NCBI GenBank assembly: GCA_031288955.1
Contig: JAITQJ010000325.1
Span: 1-13,791 of the forward strand
Source: Planctomycetaceae bacterium
GTDB lineage: Bacteria > Planctomycetota > Planctomycetia > Pirellulales > Thermoguttaceae
Reading direction: 5' to 3'
DNA: 13,791 nt
Shown here: positions 7,172 to 13,310 of the stretch, piece by piece
How positions within the stretch are numbered: the first letter of the stretch is position 1
Layout of the letters: the number at the start of each line of letters is the position of its first letter
Program-made: the position numbers and the translations under genes
The notes under the pieces: generated by a model
Database searches by the model: none
What the model was told of the DNA's origin: nothing
What the model saw: the letters and a program-made list of their open reading frames with translations, nothing else

Positions 7172-8410
7172 CTACGGAATGACATACGGACAAAGTGCAT
7201 ATATCTTCGGCGTTGTTTTGTCCGATAAGGTTTTCGAGTCCAGCAGATTGCCGCTGCCCGAAGCATCCGCTTCCGAAATTGCCGCTAAAAATCCCGCGGT
7301 CTTTTTGTAACGAATAACCTTGCTGTCCCGCTCTGATACGCCAGCCTTATCCCGCGCTGCCGCCAGCGCATCATCGATAAAGCCTATCTTGTCAACCAAT
7401 TTATTATCTGTTGCTTCCTTTGCCGTGTAAATCTGTCCCGTCGCCAACTTATCCAGCGTTTCAGGATGCTCCGAAAAAAACTTGCGTCCGTCCCGGATAA
7501 CCTCTTTGAATCTGCCGAAACTATCATCAACCAGATTCTGCCAAATCTTCCGCTCTTCTTCACTCATTGTTTTTGCAAAACTGCCCATCGCTTTCAGCGG
7601 TCCGCTCGTTATCGGCGTTGACTCAACACCAATCTTCTTGCAGAGTTCCGTACCGTTAAAAAGCGAGACGATAACGCCGATTGAACCCGTTATCGTTGTC
7701 GGTTCGGCATAAATTTCATCGCCGGTTACTGCCAGATAATATCCGCCGCTCGCCGCAACCGACCCCATAGAAACAATGACCGGAACGTCTTTTTCGTTTT
7801 TCATCTTCGTCAAAAGATGATGATAGTAATCACTGCCCGAAAGCGTTCCGCCGGGAGAATCAATCCGCAAAACAACCGCAACAACGTGTTTGTCTTTCTG
7901 CACCTGTTTAATCTGTTTGGCAATATAGCCGTCGAGTTCACCGCCAATCACACCTTCAACTGTAATGACGGCAATTTTTTTCTCCGCCTCTTTGTTCCCT
8001 TCGATGTACGCTTCGGACAAACGCTTTTCCTGTACATCAAATTTAAATGTTCCGTCTGTACTCATCGTTTGCAATGCGCCGATTCCGGCACCGAGAAAGA
8101 AGAGTCCGCCGATTATCAGAACGAAAAGACACACCAGCATTATGCCGACGGCAGCCAAACCGCGTAAGAAGTAACCGAAGCAGCCGACACGCTGCGGAGA
8201 AGGCGGTGCCTGCATATAGACCGGCTGATAAGGCGGCTGATACGGGGGCGGTGCCTGCGCATATACCGGTTGGTACGGCGGAGGAGGAAAATTCGGCTGT
8301 TGAAAGGGGGGACTTGCTGGTTTACTCATATCAGGTGTGTTGCTCATTGCTGCAAAGGAAGTTCCGTCAATGCCGCCGGACGGCTGCGTGGTATAAATAT
8401 CGTTGGACAT
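7172..8410 (-). CDS. sppA: Signal peptide peptidase SppA, S49 family
   Basis: This 412-residue membrane-anchored serine protease degrades leftover signal peptides and some membrane proteins. It is the short, single-domain (Bacillus-like) form. The first ~75 residues are cytoplasmic-type and rich in Pro, Tyr and Gln, with two near-copies of PPYQPVYxQAPP at about 44-70. A transmembrane helix spans about 84-112. The protease domain has ITVEGVIGG (149-157), RIDSPGGTLSGSDYY (182-196), the nucleophile S221 in AASGGYY, and the general base K273 in SGPLKAMGS, matching the Ser-Lys dyad of this family. The ATG at 8410 has no clear Shine-Dalgarno site; ATGs at 8347 and 8329 are alternatives that would trim the tail. 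It probably leads an operon with cdsA. Confidence 0.93.
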   Translation of the reverse strand: MSNDIYTTQPSGGIDGTSFAAMSNTPDMSKPASPPFQQPNFPPPPYQPVYAQAPPPYQPPYQPVYMQAPPSPQRVGCFGYFLRGLAAVGIMLVCLFVLIIGGLFFLGAGIGALQTMSTDGTFKFDVQEKRLSEAYIEGNKEAEKKIAVITVEGVIGGELDGYIAKQIKQVQKDKHVVAVVLRIDSPGGTLSGSDYYHHLLTKMKNEKDVPVIVSMGSVAASGGYYLAVTGDEIYAEPTTITGSIGVIVSLFNGTELCKKIGVESTPITSGPLKAMGSFAKTMSEEERKIWQNLVDDSFGRFKEVIRDGRKFFSEHPETLDKLATGQIYTAKEATDNKLVDKIGFIDDALAAARDKAGVSERDSKVIRYKKTAGFLAAISEADASGSGNLLDSKTLSDKTTPKIYALCPYVIP

Positions 8411-8422
8411 TATCGAAAACGG

Positions 8423-8450
8423 TTGACAAGCGGTTAGAAAAATGAATAAT
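8423..8450 (+). promoter_or_regulatory. Promoter for ThuA-prmC
   Basis: A perfect TTGACA (8423-8428) is followed after 16 bases by AATAAT (8445-8450), a 5 of 6 match to the -10 consensus. Transcription would start near 8457, giving a leader of about 50 bases before the ATG at 8509. It faces and overlaps the sppA promoter. Confidence 0.55.
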
Positions 8451-8469
8451 AAGCGGCAGGATTGGTTTC

Positions 8470-8498
8470 ATTATCCATTGTTCGTTTCCCTTTGTCAA
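8470..8498 (-). promoter_or_regulatory. Promoter for sppA-cdsA
   Basis: On the minus strand TTGACA (8498-8493) is followed after 17 bases by GATAAT (8475-8470), a 5 of 6 match to the -10 consensus. The start would be near 8463, about 50 bases before the sppA ATG. It is the mirror partner of the promoter at 8423-8450, and one polymerase would block the other. Confidence 0.55.
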
Positions 8499-8508
8499 CC
8501 ATTTGCCG

Positions 8509-9297
8509 ATGTCAAAATTACAGCCGAAATTGTTCTCCGCTGCCGCTTGTCTTCTGTTGTTTGCGTTTGCCGCTGTCCCAAATGAATTGCGGGCGGATGA
8601 CGGTAAAACCGTTGTTACGCTGCTGTTGTGTGCCGAAGGCGATGAGACGGCACATTACGACGCATACAACCGTATGCCGGCATTTATGGAACGGCTCGCC
8701 AAGGACAACAACTGGGACCTGCATATCGTCAAGAGCCTTAAATACGCCGATTTTCCAAGTCTTGAGATTCTCGATAAAACGGACGTACTCGTCGTTTATG
8801 TCCGCCGTATTGCGCTGCCGAAAGCAGAGATGGAGCGTCTTCAGAAATACGTGAAAGAATCCGGCAAGGGACTCGTTGCTCTCCGAACGGCAAGCCACGG
8901 CTTTGCAGCGGGCAAAATTCCCGAAACCTGTCAGGCTTGGAAAGAGTTTGACAAAGAAGTTCTCGGCGGCAATTATCACGGACACGGTGCGAATGAAATC
9001 GGCAGCGAAATTTGGAACGTTAAAGAACAAGCGAAGTCGCCGGTTTTGAAGGACGTAAAACCGGACGTGTGGCATTGCGATGCGTCGGTGTATTTTAATG
9101 ACCCCGCAGCGAAAGATGCGGTTGTTTATCAATACGCTGCATCATCGGAAAAGGGCAGAATGCCGCTGACCTGGACGCGGTCTTACGGCAGCACACGGGT
9201 CGCTTATACGGCACTGGGCTACAAAACAGATTATGATTTGCCCCAATTTCAGGCGTTGATACGCAATCTCGTCAACTGGACGGGAGAAAAACGATAA
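8509..9297 (+). CDS. Secreted ThuA-like domain protein
   Basis: This 262-residue protein has a signal peptide (hydrophobic 9-23, likely cleavage after A29) and one ThuA-like domain, a flavodoxin/class I amidotransferase-like fold linked to trehalose and other sugar use. Supporting stretches are VTLLLCAEG (36-44), DVLVVYVRR (92-100), GLVALRTASHGF (121-132), GGNYHGHG (153-160), WHCDASVYF and PLTWTRSYGSTRV, ending in the ALIRNLVNWTG helix usual for the family. No amidotransferase-type nucleophilic Cys is visible at the turn around residues 126-130, as expected for ThuA proteins. The biochemical role of such proteins is poorly known. The ATG at 8509 is chosen over a TTG at 8503. The prmC gene starts 6 bases after the stop, so they share an operon. 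Confidence 0.85.
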   Translation: MSKLQPKLFSAAACLLLFAFAAVPNELRADDGKTVVTLLLCAEGDETAHYDAYNRMPAFMERLAKDNNWDLHIVKSLKYADFPSLEILDKTDVLVVYVRRIALPKAEMERLQKYVKESGKGLVALRTASHGFAAGKIPETCQAWKEFDKEVLGGNYHGHGANEIGSEIWNVKEQAKSPVLKDVKPDVWHCDASVYFNDPAAKDAVVYQYAASSEKGRMPLTWTRSYGSTRVAYTALGYKTDYDLPQFQALIRNLVNWTGEKR

Positions 9298-9303
9298 AAT
9301 ACT

Positions 9304-10164
9304 ATGTCAAGCGAGCAATGGACTGTGAAGCGTTTGTTGGAATGGACGCAGGATTTTTTTGAAAGCAAAGGCATTGAGAAGCCGAAGTTGGAAGCCGCTC
9401 TATTGCTTGCAGCAGCAATGAAGATGCAGCGCATTCAAATCTATGCGCATTATGACACCGCCGCAACCGAAGAGCAGCGGGCAGTCTTTCGGGACTTCGT
9501 CAAACGGCGAGGAAACGGCGAACCGGCAGCGTATCTTGTCGGACAAAAAGAATTTTATTCGCTGCCTTTCAAGGTTGACTGGAACGTGCTGATTCCCCGA
9601 CCGGAAACCGAGGATTTGGTACTGAAAACGTTGGACATCATCAAAACGTTCAGCGGCAGCATTACGGTTGCAGACATCGGCACAGGCAGCGGAGCCGTTG
9701 CCGTCGCACTGGCAAAAAATTTGCCGCCCAATGCAGCGGGAACGAAAATTATCGCCGTTGATATGAGCGGCGAAGCGTTGTTGATTGCGAAATACAATGC
9801 CGAAGCGAATGGTGCGGCAGATAAGATAACGTTCCGGCAATCAGATTTGCTCGGCAGCATAACGGAGCCGCTGGACATTATCGTCAGCAATTTACCGTAC
9901 GTTAGTCAGGCGGAGTATGATGCGCTGCCGAAGGAAGTCCGGGATTATGAGCCGAAGGAGGCACTGTTAGCGGGACAGAAGGGGACGGAAGTGATTGAAC
10001 GGCTGTTGCAACAATCAGCAGAGCGTTTGGCGGACGGCGGACACATTCTGCTGGAAGTAAGTCCGATGATAGCGGCGGCAGTCAAAGCATTGCCGCACAA
10101 ACGCCCCAACGCCGAAATCCTGTCAGATTCTTACGGCAGAGAACGGATAGTCCACCTTTGGTGA
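9304..10164 (+). CDS. prmC: Release factor glutamine methyltransferase PrmC
   Basis: This 286-residue SAM-dependent enzyme methylates the Gln of the GGQ motif in release factors RF1 and RF2, aiding termination. Residues 1-75 form the helical N-terminal domain. It then shows the family stretch GQKEFYSLPF (80-89), IPRPETE (97-103), SAM motif I DIGTGSG (124-130) and acidic VDMS (152-155). The substrate-binding motif is NLPY (196-199) where PrmC proteins usually have NPPY; the Asn, second Pro and Tyr are kept. The downstream EPKEALLAGQKGTEVI segment and C-terminal DSYGRERIVHLW are typical of PrmC, which excludes rRNA dimethylases that also use NLPY. There is no strong Shine-Dalgarno site; translation may couple to the ThuA gene 6 bases upstream. 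Confidence 0.92.
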   Translation: MSSEQWTVKRLLEWTQDFFESKGIEKPKLEAALLLAAAMKMQRIQIYAHYDTAATEEQRAVFRDFVKRRGNGEPAAYLVGQKEFYSLPFKVDWNVLIPRPETEDLVLKTLDIIKTFSGSITVADIGTGSGAVAVALAKNLPPNAAGTKIIAVDMSGEALLIAKYNAEANGAADKITFRQSDLLGSITEPLDIIVSNLPYVSQAEYDALPKEVRDYEPKEALLAGQKGTEVIERLLQQSAERLADGGHILLEVSPMIAAAVKALPHKRPNAEILSDSYGRERIVHLW

Positions 10165-10207
10165 AAAGACGGCTGCCGGATAAGTTTAATATACTCTAAC
10201 ATTACTC

Positions 10208-10228
10208 TCCCCCCGCATTGCAGGGGGC
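10208..10228 (-). terminator. GC-rich hairpin between prmC and xylA ends
   Basis: On the minus strand CCCCCTGC pairs with GCGGGGGG around a three-base AAT loop, eight pairs including one G-U. On the plus strand the same wobble becomes a C-A mismatch. It lies in the convergent gap, about 25 bases past the xylA stop and 45 past the prmC stop. No T run follows on either strand, so it may be a barrier or RNA-stability hairpin rather than a standard terminator. Confidence 0.35.
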
Positions 10229-10252
10229 AAAAATAATTTCACGCCGGACGTT

Positions 10253-11569
10253 TTACTTGAACATATAGCGGTTGATAATGTTCTCGAAGAGTTCCTGACG
10301 ACCGCTCTTGTTCGCGTCAATACCGCCCTTCTTCAGTACGTATTTCTCCAGCGTCTTGAAGGTTGCCTTGCCGGATTCGATTTCCAGACCAATACCGCTG
10401 TCCCAGGACGAATAACGCTCTTTCACCATACGTGCTATTTCGCCGCCCTTGCGGATGTCCGCCGCAATACGCAATCCCAGCGCAAAGGTATCCATACCGC
10501 CGACGTGAGCATAAATCAAGTCCAGCGGCTCGAAACTTTCCCTGCGTACCTTCGCATCGAAGTTCAAACCGCCCGTCTTGAAACCGCCGTACTTCAAAAG
10601 GATAAGCATCATCTTAAGCGTTTCATAGACATTCGTTGGGAATTGATCTGTATCCCAACCAAGCAGCAAATCGCCGGTGTTTGCATCAACCGAACCAAGA
10701 AAACCCTGCGAAGCAGCAAATTCGAGTTCGTGTTCAACCGTATGACCGGCAAGCGTGGCGTGATTCGTCTCGATGTTCAACTTGATGTGCTTTTCCAAGC
10801 CGTAAGTCCGAAGGAAGTTAATGCACGCCGCTGCGTCGAAATCGTACTGATGCTTCGTCGGCTCTTTCGGCTTCGGCTCGAAGTAAAACTGCCCCTTGAA
10901 ACCGATTTCTTTGGCGTAATCAACTGCTATACGCATAAATTGACCAAGATGGTCGAGTTCACGTTTTAAGTCGGTGTTCCAAAGCGTTTGGTATCCTTCG
11001 CGTCCGCCCCAGAAAGTGTAGCCGCTGCCGCCGAGTTCCTTGGTTACTTCGAGGGCTTTCTTGACTTGCGCCGCAGCGTAGGCGAACGCATCCGCATTGC
11101 AACTCGTTGCCGCCCCGTGCATATATCGGGGATTGCCGAAAAGATTTGCCGTCCCCCAAAGCAATTTAATGCCGGTACGCTCCTGTTCCTCTTTCAGAAC
11201 TTTGACAACAGCATCAAGATTTTCGTTCGACTCTTTCAGCGAATCGCCTTCGGGAGCAATGTCCCGGTCGTGAAACGCATAAAACGGTATCTGCGTTTTT
11301 TCGAGAAACTCGAAAAAGACTTTGACGCGTTTTTGGGCATTAGCAACGGTATCTTTGCCCTCCCAGGGACGGAACATCGTTGGACCGCCGAAGGGGTCGC
11401 TTCCGCCGGCACGCATTGTATGCCAATAGGCGGCACTGAAGCGGAGATGGTCTTTCATTGTTTTGCCTTCGATTTTTTCGTCGGGATTGTAAAACCGAAA
11501 GGCAAGATTGTTCGTTGACTGCGGTCCTTCGTACTGAACCGCTTTCTTTACTTCGGGAAATGCTGACAT
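10253..11569 (-). CDS. xylA: Xylose isomerase, class II
   Basis: This 438-residue cytoplasmic enzyme interconverts D-xylose and D-xylulose (and, more slowly, glucose and fructose), using two divalent metals. All family residues are present, one position off the E. coli numbering: catalytic H100 with D103 in FYAFHDRD, metal ligands E231 (FEPKPKEPTKH), E267 and H270 (NIETNHATLAGHT), D295 (SVDANTGD), D306 and D308 (GWDTDQFP) and D338 (LNFDAKVRR). The length and N-terminal extension mark class II. The ATG at 11569 has AAGGAA five bases upstream. The gene lies 129 bases after the GH29 gene on the same strand and seems to have its own promoter. No xylulokinase is visible nearby. Confidence 0.97.
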   Translation of the reverse strand: MSAFPEVKKAVQYEGPQSTNNLAFRFYNPDEKIEGKTMKDHLRFSAAYWHTMRAGGSDPFGGPTMFRPWEGKDTVANAQKRVKVFFEFLEKTQIPFYAFHDRDIAPEGDSLKESNENLDAVVKVLKEEQERTGIKLLWGTANLFGNPRYMHGAATSCNADAFAYAAAQVKKALEVTKELGGSGYTFWGGREGYQTLWNTDLKRELDHLGQFMRIAVDYAKEIGFKGQFYFEPKPKEPTKHQYDFDAAACINFLRTYGLEKHIKLNIETNHATLAGHTVEHELEFAASQGFLGSVDANTGDLLLGWDTDQFPTNVYETLKMMLILLKYGGFKTGGLNFDAKVRRESFEPLDLIYAHVGGMDTFALGLRIAADIRKGGEIARMVKERYSSWDSGIGLEIESGKATFKTLEKYVLKKGGIDANKSGRQELFENIINRYMFK

Positions 11570-11599
11570 AAAAATTCCTTTTGTGTGAAATGATGCTTC

Positions 11600-11629
11600 G
11601 GCGGAACAACAGCAAAATTCTCATCCGCC
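11600..11629. promoter_or_regulatory. Small inverted repeat in the xylA leader
   Basis: GGCGGA (11600-11605) and TCCGCC (11624-11629) form a perfect 6-base inverted repeat with an 18-base gap, lying 30-60 bases before the xylA ATG and just downstream of the candidate promoter. It could be an operator or leader hairpin. A short inverted repeat like this can occur by chance. Confidence 0.25.
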
Positions 11630-11636
11630 TGCCCAT

Positions 11637-11665
11637 ATTTTTACATAATTTTTAGAAAAAATCAA
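11637..11665 (-). promoter_or_regulatory. Candidate xylA promoter
   Basis: On the minus strand TTGATT (11665-11660) is followed after 17 bases by AAAAAT (11642-11637), in an AT-rich stretch. The implied start near 11630 gives a leader of about 60 bases. The -10 match is only moderate. Confidence 0.3.
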
Positions 11666-11698
11666 GCGGCAGACGAAAACAGACAAAACGGCAAACGG

Positions 11699-13231
11699 TC
11701 AATTCCCCTGTTCCAACTTGAACGTCCACGCATATCCGCACGGACGTTTTTCCGGCAACTGCAACTCATCCGGTATTGTTACGATAATTCCTTTACCGCC
11801 GGCTTTCCATTCCAGCGGCTTGTCGTAACCGAGCAAGCGCACTTCGCTGCCGTCTTTCGCTTTGACCGACTCAATGACCAGTTCCTTTTCGGGAAAATTT
11901 TCGACAAACGCATAGACCGTCTTGCTGTCCTTGCTGCGGGTGAACTTGACACCGCCGTCTTTCCAAACGGTACGGTTGCGTGTTTCGTAAATTCCCTTGC
12001 CGTTGACTTTAAGCCAATCGCCGACTTTTTCTAATTCGCGGATTGCCTTCGGATGAAATTTTCCCTTCTCGTCGGGACCAATGCACACCATAAAACTGCC
12101 GCCCTTCGCAACACAGTCAATTAAATGATGAATACACCATTGAGCATCTTTGTACTTTTCTTCTCTCTTATCATAAGCGAATTGTCCCGCCATCACGCTG
12201 ATTGCCATCCACGGCATATTGCTTTCGGCAACTTCGCTGGGAAAAAATCCTTCCGGCTGATAGTAATCGCCGTAATTGCCGATGCCCCGGTTCCGCAGCA
12301 TTACGTCCGGCTGCAATTCACGAATCATCTTTACCGTCTTCTTGACTTCCTGCCAAATATCTTTGCCGAGATACTCATCGAAGCAAATCATATCAATTTT
12401 GCCGTAGTTGGTGAGCAGTTCCCGAATTTGTTCACGGTGCCGGAGAACGAGCCGGTGTTTTTCCTCCTGTGTGAGGTCGGGAGTCATTAACCTGCCGGTT
12501 GCTCTGCCGGTTCCATTGAAAGAAGACGCATAACCGAATTCCTGCGGATACAACACCGCTCTTGGAGTGAGAAGCGGATGAAAGTGATAGCCGCGAAAAT
12601 CGGCATCGTACCAGTCGATGTGTGAAAAATAGAGGTCGATTTTGATGCCGTGTTTATGTGCCGCATCGCAAAGTTCCTTCACGATGTCCCGCTTAAACGG
12701 CGTTTCTTCAATGCTGTATGCCAAATCGCAATTTTCGATAATCCGGTTAGCAGGGTTGAGCCAATTTGCCCGGCTTTTGACCCGCGTTTTCGTGTGCCAC
12801 ATCGAAAAGCCGTCGTGATGTTTCGTTGTGAAGGCGAATGCCTGCATACCGCAGCGTTTGAAAAACTCCATCCATTCTTCGGCGTTAAACTCTGTCGGAT
12901 TGAAATTTTTGTACAGATTTTGATATTCCTGCCGTTGGGCAAAGGAATAATTCAAAAAGGGCCACGATGCTTCAACGCTCTGCATTGAATACGTTCCCCA
13001 ATGAATACGGACGGAAAATTTGATGTCGCGGAATGTTTCGTGAGCAACTTCGGAAGCGTGTTTGTAATCGGCATCGGGAACGTCTTCGATATAATACCGA
13101 ACGTGCTTATAATGAGAATCGCTTTTCGGCAGAGTGATGTTGCGGTCAGCATCCGTTTTCGCCGCCTCTTGGGCAAAGACGCTGTTGGCAATAATTGTTA
13201 CAAAAAAAAGGGCGTTAATCAAACGTTTCAT
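11699..13231 (-). CDS. Secreted GH29 alpha-L-fucosidase-like enzyme
   Basis: This 510-residue glycoside hydrolase family 29 protein is predicted to release L-fucose or a related sugar from glycans outside the cytoplasm. A signal peptide covers 1-20 (cleavage after VFA). The catalytic barrel shows FSVRIHWGTYS (72-82), TTKHHDGFSMW (135-145), DLYFSHIDW (199-207) and NYGKIDMICFDEYLG (275-289). By position D285 is the nucleophile, where family members usually read WFDG. Downstream are NRGIGNYGDYYQPEG (314-328), then CVAKGGSFMVCIGPDEKG (373-390) and VGDWLKVNGKGIYETR, typical of GH29 ends. The usual PWE becomes P340-W341-M342. These changes suggest a divergent subfamily, so substrate is uncertain. 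The ATG at 13231 has AAAGGAA six bases upstream. An insertion sequence starts only about 27 bases before it. Confidence 0.88.
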   Translation of the reverse strand: MKRLINALFFVTIIANSVFAQEAAKTDADRNITLPKSDSHYKHVRYYIEDVPDADYKHASEVAHETFRDIKFSVRIHWGTYSMQSVEASWPFLNYSFAQRQEYQNLYKNFNPTEFNAEEWMEFFKRCGMQAFAFTTKHHDGFSMWHTKTRVKSRANWLNPANRIIENCDLAYSIEETPFKRDIVKELCDAAHKHGIKIDLYFSHIDWYDADFRGYHFHPLLTPRAVLYPQEFGYASSFNGTGRATGRLMTPDLTQEEKHRLVLRHREQIRELLTNYGKIDMICFDEYLGKDIWQEVKKTVKMIRELQPDVMLRNRGIGNYGDYYQPEGFFPSEVAESNMPWMAISVMAGQFAYDKREEKYKDAQWCIHHLIDCVAKGGSFMVCIGPDEKGKFHPKAIRELEKVGDWLKVNGKGIYETRNRTVWKDGGVKFTRSKDSKTVYAFVENFPEKELVIESVKAKDGSEVRLLGYDKPLEWKAGGKGIIVTIPDELQLPEKRPCGYAWTFKLEQGN

Positions 13232-13251
13232 TGTATTTTCCTTTCGACAAA

Positions 13252-13280
13252 ATTCTAGGGGCTGTTTACTCTAATCTTGA
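13252..13280 (-). promoter_or_regulatory. Possible hybrid promoter at the IS junction
   Basis: On the minus strand TAGAAT (13257-13252) is a 5 of 6 match to the -10 consensus, and it spans the inferred CTAG junction with the insertion sequence. The hexamer 17 bases upstream (13280-13275, TCAAGA) lies inside the element and is a poor -35. If used, the GH29 transcript would start near 13245, just before its ribosome binding site. Confidence 0.25.
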
Positions 13281-13305
13281 CAGGATTTATTAGAATTGCT
13301 ACTAT
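13277..13305 (+). promoter_or_regulatory. Transposase promoter
   Basis: A perfect TTGACA (13277-13282) is followed after exactly 17 bases by TACTAT (13300-13305). Transcription would begin at about 13311-13313, at the transposase ATG itself. That implies a leaderless or nearly leaderless message, or a start further downstream. Confidence 0.5.
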
Positions 13306-13310
13306 CCATT

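Larger units (their letters stand above)
8421..8500. repeat. Nested inverted repeat R4 between sppA and ThuA gene
   Basis: The outer arms are a perfect 9-base inverted repeat, GGTTGACAA at 8421-8429 and TTGTCAACC at 8492-8500. The inner arms are AATGAATAAT (8441-8450) and ATTATCCATT (8470-8479), complementary at 9 of 10 positions. The gaps between outer and inner arms are nearly equal (11 and 12 bases). The inner arms and the following CATTGTTCGT resemble R2, but the ACGG/TAACCTGT centre is missing, so membership in the R1-R3 family is probable, not certain. Confidence 0.7.

Noticed and set aside
7161..7193. Upstream ATG for cdsA overlapping sppA
   Set aside because: It has no ribosome binding site, while the ATG at 7160 is preceded by AAGGGG and begins directly at the first membrane segment.
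8503..8508. TTG start for the ThuA gene
   Set aside because: It adds only two residues and no ribosome binding site favours it over the ATG at 8509.
8509..13231. A complete sugar-use island (ThuA, GH29, XylA) forming a new pathway
   Set aside because: The genes lie on different strands, with prmC between them, and no kinase, transporter or regulator is present. Proximity alone does not support a shared system.
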